Assembly (NCBI GenBank): GCA_002633025.1
Contig: NMRB01000478.1
Span: 109,531-173,530, forward strand
Source: Notospermus geniculatus
Taxonomy: Eukaryota; Nemertea; Pilidiophora; Heteronemertea; Lineidae
Reading direction: 5' to 3'
DNA length: 64,000 nucleotides
The position numbers and the translations under genes are program-made. The notes under the pieces were generated by a model. That model had not been told where the DNA came from, did no database searches, and was given only the letters and a program-made list of their open reading frames with translations. Below, in pieces: positions 44,701 to 54,900 of the stretch; the first letter of the stretch is position 1, and every line of letters begins with the position of its first letter.

Positions 44701-47213
44701 CAGCTTCATTCCTGAGCCTGCAGGGTTAAAATGACAAAATCTCTTGCCCATATTCAGCCAGAGAGGGCAAGAACTTCCTGAAATGGTGTATACAGGCAAG
44801 CAGTATGCCATGTGCAAAATCAATCAGCACAACCAAAAATAATGTGAAGGTCAACAGTTCAAGGGAGTAAATTGATTAATATCATGAAAGTCTTACAAAT
44901 GTGGCACAAAAATAGTCAATTAATAATCAATAGCCTAATCACAGCATTGGAGCATAATGCATGCAGCAAATCAATAAATCCAGGAATGGGTCAAAATTGA
45001 TTAGAATAGGAACAACCAGATGTGATGGAGAACAGTTCCAGGGCAGTAAATCGATATTTCATAAAAATCTGAATATGAAAAAGTAACCGTCAATGAAAAT
45101 CATCAATAGCCCCATTCAGTGAAGCATATCTATTTATGTGATATGTTAATATGAATCTGTATTAACGGAAATGGGCCAACCTTTACCAACAGGGCAGGCG
45201 GAGCAATTGTGCACATTATTTTTGTATGTTCTTGCTAATGCTTTCGACCTTTTTTTTGCAATGTTTCTGAAGTCAACAGAGATATGACCTAGCTCGATGC
45301 CGTCAGGCTGGATATTGTACCTGAAAGAGAGGTTCCTAAAATGATTGGTTCATATCAGCATGTTGATGGCTTTGAAAACATAGGCTGTTTGTTCTGGCCT
45401 GGCTGAAAGTGATGTGTACACTACATCTGGAACTGAAAACCACCTATGATGATGACGATGATGCAGATATTCCTAGAATGAAAAGCAGTGTATAGTGAAA
45501 AAGGTTTCCACAGCCAGATACATGACACAGTGAGACTTGGACACCTTCAAGACCAGAATTCTCAAATCAGTCAACTGCATTACTCTGCGGGCGGCTGTCA
45601 TTACTCACTACTTGTAAATGTGGCGGCATAATTTACACGTAGTTGTAATGTTATGTAATTCCATGTCTCATGGAGTGCATGAATATTGAAATTGGTCCTG
45701 ACACATCAGAGGTCAATGCACTATCATGACATTTAGAGGAGTGTAACATCAGGAAAACCAATTAACTGAGTGCTTATAGTAATTCAGATGCAATGGCATG
45801 GTTTGCTGTAGATGAAACTGGCTCTGGGTGGCAGGGTCATGTTGGGCCCAACAATGCAATGGGGTAGTGCTACGACCAGACGCTATTATAACCCTTGAAT
45901 TTGTGAGTTTGACTAACAGCAGAGATAAGTACCAACAGTGGCAAGTAAACAGTGCCTTTGTCATTGCATGGTGGCATTCTAGCTGTACATGTAATTGCTT
46001 TGACTCTACAGCTTGTATGTATATTTGATGAGAATTTGGCTGACCTGAAATGACACAGTTCTAATCACGCTAATGGGATAGTACACATAATTGGCCTAAT
46101 CGCTTGGCAGAAGAGATATCACTAACTTTTATGGCATACGATTATGACGTGCCGATGTTCACATGTAGTGGAATTATAGACTCATGACGCATGACATGCA
46201 TGATAAAAGCAGCCAACATAAGGTCATCACACAAGACATGCACGCAGAATATGATAAATTCTATATAAATCTTGATACGCCTAGGCCGATAGTTAAAGGG
46301 GTGCAAGTCACATGTCCCCTACTGTCTTGTCACCTACGGCTCTGAATGTGTAAAAAATCATGCATTGTCCAAGACTCTCCATGGCCATGTCTATTTTTTT
46401 CATATGGACTTATTCACTCCATTGCAAATCAAGGTCAGCATCAATATGTTATCAGATAAAATTGTCGTTGCTTTGTGAAGGTCATATGAAATTAGAGAGT
46501 AAACTGAAAAGACGTCATCGAGTTGGGAAGTAGGCCATGACATTATTAGTATGAATGGAAGAGATTTTATGGTTGAGAGAGAAGTGTTATACATTCATTG
46601 TATTATTAGCATCAGTCTATGTGCCCAGACAAATAAAAGGAGAGGGGTGTACCAAAATCCTGACACCAACTCTTACAGCATTTTTTAGACCAAATTGAAT
46701 GAACGCCTCAACTGAGTAGCAAGATGATGATCTTTTACCTGCAATCACAACATTCTTCAAGTTAGCATCTTGAATCTTTTTGGCACATTTGATAATTTCT
46801 CTTTTGTCGATTTCTTCAATTGGTCGTCCATCGATTTGATATCCACCTTGAACAAGAAACTGAAGTCCAAAAACTATCTTCGCCAAGTCATCGGGAAATT
46901 CACACAGTGGTGGTAAGGAGTGCGATGCCGGGCCACACAGCCTAAGAATTGCCACAGGAACAAGGTCTTTTCTTTGAATGACGGCATTCACAAAGTGAGT
47001 GGTTCCAATGCTCACTTGAAGGATTGTCTTATCCCTGAATGCAGCTTTCGTGTTTTTCAGGGCATCCTTGATGGCGTCTGCAACTCCGGACGTTACATCA
47101 GGTGTCGTCAAAACTTTTGCCCAGCCAACAAGTGAATTCCCACACAGAACAGCCGCATCAGTATTTGTACCACCAACATCAACACCAATTCGCAGTTTTT
47201 CTACTGTCGCCAT
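29733..47213 (-). CDS. HyuA-type hydantoinase/oxoprolinase fused to DUF917 domain
   Basis: Thirteen minus-strand exons with matching phases: 47213-46739, 43227-42969, 42730-42550, 41852-41736, 35106-34885, 34291-34181, 33993-33627, 33108-32898, 32593-32407, 31978-31739, 31428-31349, 30954-30771 and 30125-29733 (stop TAG). They encode 1008 aa. Residues 1-~575 are an ASKHA-type hydantoinase A fold. Phosphate-1 loop GVDVGGTNTDAAV is at ~9, GIFSPV at ~158, phosphate-2 IDIGGTTSDVG at ~270 and adenosine motif SIGLGGGSLV at ~318. Residues ~580-1008 are a DUF917 (S-methyl-thiohydantoin desulfurase-like) domain: GAGILGCGGGGSPHIAR, CDGMGRAFPELQMF and VGGFTRGRLTIEG. The family hydrolyses cyclic imide or hydantoin-type rings with ATP; the exact substrate is unknown. 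It is not OPLAH, the animal 5-oxoprolinase. The fusion is best known from microbes, and origin by ancient transfer is inferred. Confidence 0.9.
30189..30457 (-). repeat. tRNA-derived SINE with 12-bp target duplication
   Basis: The minus strand begins with a tRNA-like head (A-box-like GCCTAGTGGTTA and B-box-like GGGTTGGAATCCC). A body follows that contains CAAGGGCAAGTAAAGACCCC. GGCATTCATTGT occurs on both sides (30177-30188 and 30458-30469), a LINE-type target duplication. It lies in the last intron of the hydantoinase-fusion gene. Confidence 0.8.
34541..34795 (-). repeat. tRNA-derived SINE, second copy
   Basis: This is the same family as 30189-30457 with a clean B box (GGGTTCGAATCCCGGG on the minus strand). 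It is flanked by ATTGCAGTA (34532-34540 and 34796-34804). It is intronic. Confidence 0.8.
35455..35715 (-). repeat. Second type of tRNA-derived SINE
   Basis: The minus strand shows a tRNA-like head: ATGGTCTAGTGGTTAGCGAC, then GGGTTCGATTCCC at ~35655-35670. The body includes CTTGCTCAAGGTTACAG (plus strand), a motif seen in several animal SINE families. The tail end forms a large hairpin at 35504-35569. Confidence 0.65.
35504..35569. repeat. Perfect 32-bp-arm hairpin
   Basis: GGGGTACCTGGCTGGTAGTG and onward for 32 bp is followed, after a 2-nt spacer, by its complement. It lies at the distal end of the 35455-35715 SINE. Confidence 0.8.
36540..36833 (-). repeat. tRNA-derived SINE, third copy
   Basis: This is the same family, with a degraded B box and three tandem copies of GTGATAACCACAA at the head end. 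The target duplication is not clear. It lies in the long intron 35107-41735. Confidence 0.7.
38363..40309. repeat. Tandem duplication in hydantoinase-fusion intron 4
   Basis: Copies 38363-39209 and 39210-40309 are ~95% alike, sharing ATGGCTGAATCAAAAATTCA at the start and GGTTATTTTGACATGATTGC at the end. The second is longer because of a 118-bp hairpin element (39456-39573) and ~110 bp near 40010-40120. No coding is seen. Confidence 0.85.
39456..39573. mobile_element. GGGCCGTATT hairpin element
   Basis: Inverted ends GGGCCGTATTCTAGAAGCTT and the complement are present in one copy of the tandem duplication only. It is related to 49126-49245 by ends and by the AAGGT(C/G)(G/C)ACCTT inner motif. 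Confidence 0.75.
42102..42274. mobile_element. TA-flanked MITE (CAGTCCCCACTCG ends)
   Basis: The left end CAGTCCCCACTCGCTATTAC and right end GTTCGTAACGAGGGTGCACTG are imperfect inverted repeats flanked by TA. It has the general design of the 5176-5353 element but a different sequence. It is intronic. Confidence 0.6.
43531..43765. mobile_element. 235-bp MITE (GGGCCGTTTAGACGA ends)
   Basis: There are perfect 15-bp terminal inverted repeats. The interior has repeated CGATC/GATCGG words and is partly self-complementary. It lies in intron 1 of the hydantoinase-fusion gene. Confidence 0.75.
44180..44275 (-). repeat. Possible tRNA-derived SINE fragment
   Basis: A B-box-like GTGGTTCGATTCTCAG on the minus strand has a weak A-box-like GGTCGGTCAATTACTATGG ~45 bp upstream. 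There is no cloverleaf. Confidence 0.35.
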
Positions 47214-47480
47214 GCTTTACCTGTACTGTGTAGTGTCTGTGTGTACTACTGTAAAGCTAAAAGGAGGGTGCCCAAAATGAATTTCCAACTCGTGGTCCAA
47301 AAGTTTTTCACTGCACACTCTCACACCAAAAATCAAATCCCATCGAAACTGATGCTGCCGATTGGGTTCATAAAAAGGAACATGACTGCATACTTTAGAT
47401 CGTCTTCTGCATTCACAAACGAATACAATTATCAGAAACTTTGAAGTGACCGTTTCCACTCAAGCAGGAATTGCACGTCC
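47214..47480 (-). promoter_or_regulatory. Upstream region of hydantoinase-fusion gene
   Basis: This stretch immediately upstream of the start codon lies within the inverted repeat, so both copies of exon 1 have the same upstream sequence and would be transcribed outward from the palindrome centre. No TATA box is evident. Confidence 0.35.
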
Positions 47481-47824
47481 AGGCTAGGGATGCCGCTGCG
47501 TAATGACGTCACATTACCATATTTGGGATGATATTTAAATTAGTCGGGATTCCCTAAGCTGGCTGCGATTTTTTTCGTACTATTGATAAGCTATACCACA
47601 CATCCCAAGGATATTTGCCCCGCCCCACCCTTCAGATTCCTCCAAGGATTCCCCCAGGACTTTTGCCGCCCCGGATATCATGATACTAGTATAGGCTTAA
47701 CTCCGTAGGAATTTTGACGTAATGCGTGTCGCACAGTCGTAGCAATCTGGGATTTGTTTCAGTTCATGGTAGGCCTACCATAAAGCTACTAGGGCAGGGC
47801 GGGGTCAAATCACAGGGACTTGAG

Positions 47825-48092
47825 GCATGCATTGCAGGGGTGGTGGGCGTGTTACAGAGGTCCAATAACACACCCCCGAGTAATGCCCCGGTATACTAAC
47901 GTATACCCAGTAGAATACTGGGTATACGTTAGTATACCGGGGCATTACCATGATTACTCGGGGGTGTGTTATTGGACCTCTGTAACACGCCCACCACCCC
48001 TGCAATCTACTGGGTATACGTTAGTATACCGGGGCATTACTCGGGGGTGTGTTATTGGACCTCTGTAACACGCCCACCACCCCTGCAATGCA
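47825..48092. repeat. Complex palindromic core: one inverted and two direct units
   Basis: The unit spanning GGTGTGTTATTGGACCTCTG and TACTGGGTATACGTTAGTAT occurs inverted at 47825-47912 and then direct at 47916-48006 and 48007-48092. The middle copy carries nine extra bases (CATGATTAC). Cruciform formation is likely. Confidence 0.8.
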
Positions 48093-48727
48093 TGCCTCAA
48101 GTCCCTGTGATTTGACCCCGCCCTGCCCTAGTAGCTTTATGGTAGGCCTACCATGAACTGAAACAAATCCCAGATTGCTACGACTGTGCGACACGCATTA
48201 CGTCAAAATTCCTACGGAGTTAAGCCTATACTAGTATCATGATATCCGGGGCGGCAAAAGTCCTGGGGGAATCCTTGGAGGAATCTGAAGGGTGGGGCGG
48301 GGCAAATATCCTTGGGATGTGTGGTATAGCTTATCAATAGTACGAAAAAAATCGCAGCCAGCTTAGGGAATCCCGACTAATTTAAATATCATCCCAAATA
48401 TGGTAATGTGACGTCATTACGCAGCGGCATCCCTAGCCTGGACGTGCAATTCCTGCTTGAGTGGAAACGGTCACTTCAAAGTTTCTGATAATTGTATTCG
48501 TTTGTGAATGCAGAAGACGATCTGAAGTATGCAGTCATGTTCCTTTTTATGAACCCAATCGGCAGCATCAGTTTCGATGGGATTTGATTTTTGATGTGAG
48601 AGTGTGCAGTGAAAAACTTTTGGACGGCCACGAGTTGGAAATTCATTTTGGGCACTCTCCTTTTAGCTGTTTAGCTTTACAGTAGTCATAAGTAGTACAC
48701 ACAGACACTACACAGTACAGGTAAAGC

Positions 48728-49033
48728 ATGGCGACAGTAGAAAAACTGCGAATTGGTGTTGATGTTGGTGGTACAAATACTGATGCGGCTGTTCTGTGTG
48801 GGAATTCACTTGTTGGCTGGGCAAAAGTTTTGACGACACCTGATGTAACATCCGGAGTTGCAGATGCCATCAAGGATGCCCTGAAAAACACGAAAGCTGC
48901 ATTCAGGGATAAGACAATCCTTCAAGTGAGCATTGGTACCACTCACTTTGTGAATGCTGTCATTCAAAGAAAAGACCTTGTTCCTGTGGCAATTCTTAGG
49001 CTGTGTGGCCCGGCATCCCACTCCTTACCACCA
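48728..49033 (+). pseudogene. Truncated inverted copy of hydantoinase exon 1
   Basis: The ATG and 102 codons are the same as exon 1 of the minus-strand gene (MATVEKLRIGVDVGGTNTDA to ASHSLPP), carried on the right arm of the inverted repeat. The copy ends at a single N; beyond it the sequence is unrelated. It would encode only the first nucleotide-binding loop. It may be an assembly artefact, a partial duplicate, or the edge of a second divergently transcribed gene that is missing from the assembly. Confidence 0.75.
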
Positions 49034-49125
49034 NAGTATTGTTGAAATCTAATTCTTGACTTTGCCGCCAGGAGGCCAAAACCAAACTCACAAAATCTGC
49101 TATGTATGCTTTGGTCACAGATATT

Positions 49126-49245
49126 GGGCCGTATTTTAGAACGTTCCTTAACATTAAGGTCCACCTTAAATCTATTGTTCTCGATGGTTTTACAATAGAC
49201 TTTTGGTGTACCTTAATGTTAAGGAAACGTTCTGAAATACGGCCC
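49126..49245. mobile_element. GGGCCGTATT hairpin element
   Basis: Ends GGGCCGTATTTTAGAACGTT and the near-complement AACGTTCTGAAATACGGCCC form a 120-bp hairpin. It is of the same type as 39456-39573. Confidence 0.75.
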
Positions 49246-49928
49246 ATAGTCAAAGATGGCTTGTATGGGATTCTGATGGCTTAATGCTTTCCACCACTGT
49301 GCTAAAAAAGCCAAGCGGGCACAGTGCCTTTGGCACTATTTTTTTTATAAGGAATCAATAAACTCATTTTGTATTCTAATTTTAATTTGTAAAAAAAAAG
49401 TTGGATAGCATCCCCTCCCGCCATGGAATCACCCTCCTCAATTTTTTTTTATTTTCAAAAAAACTCTTTCCAAAATAATTGCCCAAACAGTGATAAAATT
49501 GTAGGCTGGGATGCAGTTTTAATGGAAAGAAAGTAGTTTTTGTTTCAATTCCTACCTTTATATTTGGAATTTTCAATTCCTACCTTTTATTTGGAATTAC
49601 CCTCAGGTTGCCATGATTTAGGCCCTACGGCCTAATACCATGGTAACATGCATCTCAAACTTAATAAAAAAAATTTTAAAAACCTCCCACCCTCCTTACT
49701 GATAGTGGAAGCCGGGAGTGGAAGGATGCTAACCAACTATTTTTTTACATGGCCTTAGGCCCTACCTTGGCCTAGAACAATGCGAACAACGAGTAAACAT
49801 TGTGTGAATAATCAATCAGTGCAAATTGGAAACCGAACCAAATTGAGATGGGTTTTCAAAATGACATTTATTTCATAGAGTAAATCTCCTGCTGCACTGT
49901 CTTGCGATTGTTTACATCGAAAGATTTC

Positions 49929-50014
49929 CACGTGGCTTTCTTGACTTCTAGGAACTTCCTCTATCGATTTCAACCAATCACGAGCCTTTGCTGTAAGCTA
50001 TTAGGAATGGCGGC
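49929..50014 (+). promoter_or_regulatory. Promoter elements of the PWWP3-like gene (upstream copy)
   Basis: E-box CACGTG (49929), CCAATCA (49974) and YY1-like AATGGCGGC (50006) occur in this order 60-140 bp before the first-exon ATG. The same trio is kept at the same spacing in the second copy. Confidence 0.45.
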
Positions 50015-50071
50015 TTCTAAAATTCGATGAGCGTGCAAAAACAAAAATGTAACGAAAGCACGCGTACGGTG

Positions 50072-50098
50072 ATGGATTATTTGACCGAATATCTGCAG
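50072..50098 (+). CDS. Alternative duplicated first exon (MDYLTEYLQ)
   Basis: ATG and nine codons followed by a GTATGG donor, the same as 51940-51966. It could splice in phase to the exon at 53226. It gives either a redundant promoter for the PWWP3-like gene or a non-functional duplicate. Confidence 0.45.
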
Positions 50099-51206
50099 GT
50101 ATGGAGTATAAAGTGTACTAGATATGTTGCCACGGGTTATGGGTTGATAATAAAAGATTATAAATGGAAAATGGGCTTATTGTGCCGCTGTGACCGAGTC
50201 TGAAAATGTACTATTTGCTGTGTGCATTGTGCTGTACATTGGCGCCTATCAATTGTTGGGAATGCACTGCAACAAGTAGGCCTACCTAGGCTAGTTCCAT
50301 GCATGTTACGTGTATGTACGAAGCCGATGTCCATGGAGGGACAGAACACGAATCTCAGTCAGTGTGTCTGTCACTGTCAGTAAGTTTTTAGGGTCAACCT
50401 ACCGTCCATGGCATAGGCCTACACAGGGATATTACATATCAGATTTAGTAGCGATTCAGAACTTTCCTATATAAGAGTTAAAATTCCGTTGCGATACAGA
50501 CCTCCCGTTTCTACTGGAGCAAATGCTCAATAGCTGATTTACCCGCAACTGCAGCGTCCTAACCCCTGTATGTGTATAGGCAATTTAATGATAGCCAATC
50601 CAACCGCAATACAACAAGGTGGACCCATAGGCCTACAGTGCGCAAGTCGCGGCTCAAACTGCAGAGCCTGGGGGGGGGGGCAAATGTGTCAGGGCAAAAA
50701 TCAGGGGAAAATCCTTTAGGCCATGCACGCTAACAAAGGTACACCATTTCCTAAGACAGATCCTTTGTTGCTTTTCTGTGCTTTCCATCTCTCTTGCACA
50801 GCAGCACATAAGCTTACTTGTTTATTGCACTAGTGTTTTATTTGTTTGAATATAAAATGTGTTATTTTTATAAGGAATCAATAAACTCATTTTGTATTCT
50901 AATTTGAATTTGTAAAAAAAAGGTTGGATAGCATCCCCTCCCGCCATGGAATCACCCTCCTCAATTTTTTTTATTTTCAAAAAAAACTCTTTCCAAAATA
51001 ATTGCCCAAACAATGATAAAATTGTAGGCTGGGGTGCAGTTTTAATGGATAGAAAGTAGTTTTTGTTTCAATTCATACCTTTATATTTGGAATTACCCTC
51101 AGGTTGCCATGATTTAGGCCCTACGGCCTAATACCATGGTAACGCATCTCAAACTTAATAAAAAAATTTTTAAAAACCTCCCACCCTCCTTAGAAAACTG
51201 ATAGTG

Positions 51207-51585
51207 GAACTATAGATCCATGCAAAAAGTAGGGAACAACGTTTACGAGAATTTGACCACACATGCCCTTTTCAACTCACGACTGTCGCCAGGTTCCTGG
51301 TCACTCCCACTAATTAAACATACCAGTGGATAGCTTAGAACCTTGGGATCATGACGGTCATAAAAAATTGGGAATCCATAACTGCTCAACGGAATACTCT
51401 CTTTGGAAATCTAAAAGTTTGACTTGAAAAAGTTTACAAAACCCACGTGGGACGTCAGTGACGTCGTTGACGTACAGGAGAAAGCATGGGCGCTGGCCGC
51501 GTCAACACTGACGTGACGCTGCGCCTTGACTGCGTTTGGCCTGAAGACGTTGTTCCCAATCAACTGCAACGATCTATAGTCTAAT
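51207..51585. mobile_element. Insertion in one promoter copy
   Basis: It is present only in the second copy of the duplicated promoter block. The inverted ends are ACTATAGATC with GGGAACAACGT ~15 bp inside on the left, and ACGTTGTTCCC with GATCTATAGT on the right. The interior includes GACGTCAGTGACGTCGTTGACG, which holds CRE-like TGACGTCA-type half sites. There is no coding. Confidence 0.65.
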
Positions 51586-51796
51586 AGTGGAAGGATGCTA
51601 ACCAACTATTTTTTTACATGGCCTTATAGGCCCTACCTTGGCCTAGAACAATGCGAACGAGTAAACATTGTGTGAATAATCAATCAGTGTAAATTGGAAA
51701 CCGAACCAAATTGAGACGGGTTTTCAAAATGACATTTATTTCATAGAGTAAATCTCCTACTGCACTGTCTTGCGATTGTTTACATCGAAAGATTTC

Positions 51797-51882
51797 CACG
51801 TGGCTTTCTTGACTTCTAGGAACTTCCTCTATCGATTTCAACCAATCACGAGCCTTTGCTGTAAGCCATTAGGAATGGCGGC
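51797..51882 (+). promoter_or_regulatory. Promoter elements of the PWWP3-like gene (proximal copy)
   Basis: This is the second occurrence of the CACGTG, CCAAT and AATGGCGGC trio, ahead of the first exon at 51940. Confidence 0.45.
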
Positions 51883-51939
51883 TTCTAAAATTCGATGAGC
51901 GTGCAAAAACAAAAATGTAACGAAAGCACGCGTACGGTG

Positions 51940-54900
51940 ATGGATTATTTGACCGAATATCTGCAGGTATGGAGTATAAAGTGTGCTAGATATGTTGCCA
52001 CGGGTTATGGGTTGATAATAAAAGATTATAAATGGAAAATGGGCTTATTGTGCCGCTGTGACCGAGTCTGAAAATGTACTATTTGCTGTGTGCATTGTGC
52101 TGTACATTGGCGCCTATCAATTGTTGGGAATGCACTGCAAGTAGGCTACCTAGGCTAGTTCCATGCATGTGACGTGTATGTACGAAGCCGATGTCCATGG
52201 AGGGACAGAACACGAATCTCAGTCAGTGTGTCTGTCACTGTCAGTAAGTTTTTAGGGTCAACCTACCGTCCATGGCATAGGCCCTACCATAGGCCCAGGC
52301 CCTAGCATGCTAGGCTAGGGATACATGTAGGCCTAGGCCTACGCCTAGGCCCCTTTCGAAAGTTTAGCCCAATGATGTCATGAGGAACCCACAGAACTAC
52401 CGTACGTAACGCTGTCAGTGTAAGACCCGGAAGTCCTATTTTCTAACAGTATTTCCATTTACTTCTTGCCCCAAAATAAACCACTCTGTTTGGTTCGATT
52501 TTGATTAAATTACACGGCCCTGTTCATGTTCAAAGTTCTCCATATATCACTGCTTTGTTTTGTCGGAAATGCCACAGGATGCCAATATTGATAACGTCTT
52601 TTTTCGGGGGGAAATTCCCACGGAAAATTGTGTAGAAAATGTACACATTCTTTGACGGCGCGATGTCAACAGCGAAAAAAGTGACGTCGGTACGTCATTC
52701 GGGTCTTTTCTTATACTTGCTGCGCCATCTGCAGTCATGCGGGTTCCCCATTCCCTACAAGAAGACCTTTCCTTTTTTTTAGGTCAGCAGATACCGAATC
52801 ATCCAACTTGATATTCGCATACCTACAAGTGAAAATGAAGTCAACGGAAAACAGAAATCATGGTTCCAAGAAAAACATCTCAGGGTACAGTTTCTCTGTC
52901 ATGATATCTCTTTCTCCATCTTCAGTCTTTTCTAGAGTTTCAGATTGTAAAGTTCCACTTGAAAAAGACCCCGGTTGGGGTCGAAAATTCGTGAATTCTG
53001 GAGATTGACTTCTTGCTTATTATCATTTTGTGTGTCAATTTTGTGCTATTCTGTATCTTGGTCTTTCTCCATCATGATATCCCTTTCTCCATTTGACTAC
53101 TATATACCCTCTTACAATTTTCATTTCTCACTTATGGCTTCTGTTGCTCTTGAGTTTAATTGAATGAAAAATTTTACATGTATGGCCACGTGGTGAAAAT
53201 AATAAAATATGCATTTGTTTCTCAGGACCTGATAAATCTTTTGAAAGATGTTATTTGGGACCGCCTCCAGTCTTTGTCTGCTGGGGACAAACAGAAAGGG
53301 AAGAAATCGAGAGAGAGCAATAAGTCAGGAAAACTTACAGGTGTGTATTGTAACAAATGTCAGAATGACTTTTTGTGATGTAGTAGTGGACCAACTTTTC
53401 AATGTGGCTATGGAGAAATACTATTTGTACAAGGAATGCATCCAAATGAAGTTTATTCCCTGGTTTTATCCACATGGAAGTTGTCCACTGATTTGGAAAT
53501 AGAATGTTTTACCATAGTCTCGCTTGGCCAGACGCTACGGGCTCACCCCTTCGGTAAATCACACTCCGCGTCTGGCTCTTTTAGAGATTAACAGTCGTGA
53601 AGACCGCGTGGTGGCAGCACGGGTCCTTGGGTTTTCCCAACCTCGTTTGCTTTCTGACAATATGGCGAGTGGTCCAAGGTTGTCTGAGCGAACTATACCC
53701 CTGGGGACGGGGTTGGGTTTTTCCTGGAAGTAATTTCCGCGGGAATTATGAGTGAGAAAGCGTGGTAATTGGCTGGAGCCCAGTGGAGTGCCATCTAGTG
53801 GTGTTAACCGGCTTTTGAGCCCCAAATGTGCAAGTGTGTAGGAGACCGGGACGTCGGATACACACTGGGGCCGAGTGTAGTTTTACCACAGAAGAAGCAT
53901 ATAATGTAGACTCATTACTTTGTTATTCCATTAAAACTGCAAATGTCGTTACTTACACTTACAGGAAAGTTTGTAATCATTGAATACCTGTTTAAACTGA
54001 AGACAAATCGGCAGTCTTGTATTGTTCCCAACCCTGACAAACATGGTATGTACCGTTTGATGTCAACGTCTCATTTCGTGCCGGCTCCAAAGATTTACTT
54101 TCCTCTTCCTGAACCAGTGGCTTGGTATTAACCTACAAGAACACATTTTGTTCATGAGGATTACCGGTAACATCAAATTGAAAGTTGTCTGGTGGAGTTA
54201 GATTAGAGTGCAAGTCCAGTCTGAATAGATGGAGTCCCATGACATGCCCAAATAAACTTCCTTGACCTTCACATTGTACCAGTACGTTGTATGAACATCC
54301 TTCACATTTTTCAGGTGGCGATTATGTTGGATGTTGTCTTGAGAAAGAAAAGATCGTGATCACAGTAAAAAAGATCCCAGATGTTCAACCCGATGTAAGT
54401 ATAAATGTGGAATAGTCGGGGAATTCTTTGAACAATTTGAATGATATTAACAAATTGTGGATTCAGAACACTTCTTCTGTTGAGTAGCTGACCTGTCCTT
54501 ATATTATGTGCCCTGTCATATTTTGTTCTAGTTGTGTTTCTGACTGTATATTTGTCATCATGAATGGTGTATCATTCCAGGAGCCAGTGCCAAGTAACAG
54601 TGGATACTTCAGACCTGTGGATAAAGACGGTGATGGTGAACCTGATGCTGCTGATGCAGAAAGTCGAAAGAGACGGCTTAGAAACATGTAAGTTAAATCA
54701 GATTGTTTCTCCGGTAGTTGGTTTTACTGCATGTATGCGGCAGGTTGTCCTATATTTTAGTTGTTCTTTTTGTCTAAATTTGCAGTGTAAGCAAGAGTGG
54801 ACGCCAGATTTCAAAGAAGTCTGGAAGCAGTCGACAGCGGAAGACAGTTTCAGGCGATGTGGAAAATAACGATGGCGGTAAGAGGGAAATGTCTATACAA

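Larger units (their letters stand above)
46908..49033. repeat. ~2.1-kb inverted repeat (palindrome) at the gene's 5' end
   Basis: Sequence 46908-~47912 is repeated inverted as ~48007-49033 with only small differences. Position 47213 (ATG) pairs with 48728 (ATG). The right arm ends exactly at a single N (49034). The arms contain the start of the hydantoinase-fusion gene and its upstream region. The centre holds three copies of a ~90-110 bp unit. Confidence 0.9.
49347..50425. repeat. Promoter/first-exon tandem duplication, copy 1
   Basis: It matches 50867-52283 from ATAAGGAATCAATAAACTCA to CCTACCGTCCATGGCATAGG. It contains CACGTG (49929-49934), a CCAAT box (49974-49980), a YY1-like AATGGCGGC (50006-50014) and a first exon (50072-50098). 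Confidence 0.88.
50867..52283. repeat. Promoter/first-exon tandem duplication, copy 2
   Basis: This is the second copy of 49347-50425. It is longer because of an insertion near 51207-51585. It keeps CACGTG (51797-51802), CCAAT (51842-51848), AATGGCGGC (51874-51882) and the first exon (51940-51966). Confidence 0.88.

Noticed and set aside
47217-47459. Frame seen on both arms of the palindrome upstream of hydantoinase
   Set aside because: Its repetition is explained by the inverted repeat; there is no family and no coding signature.
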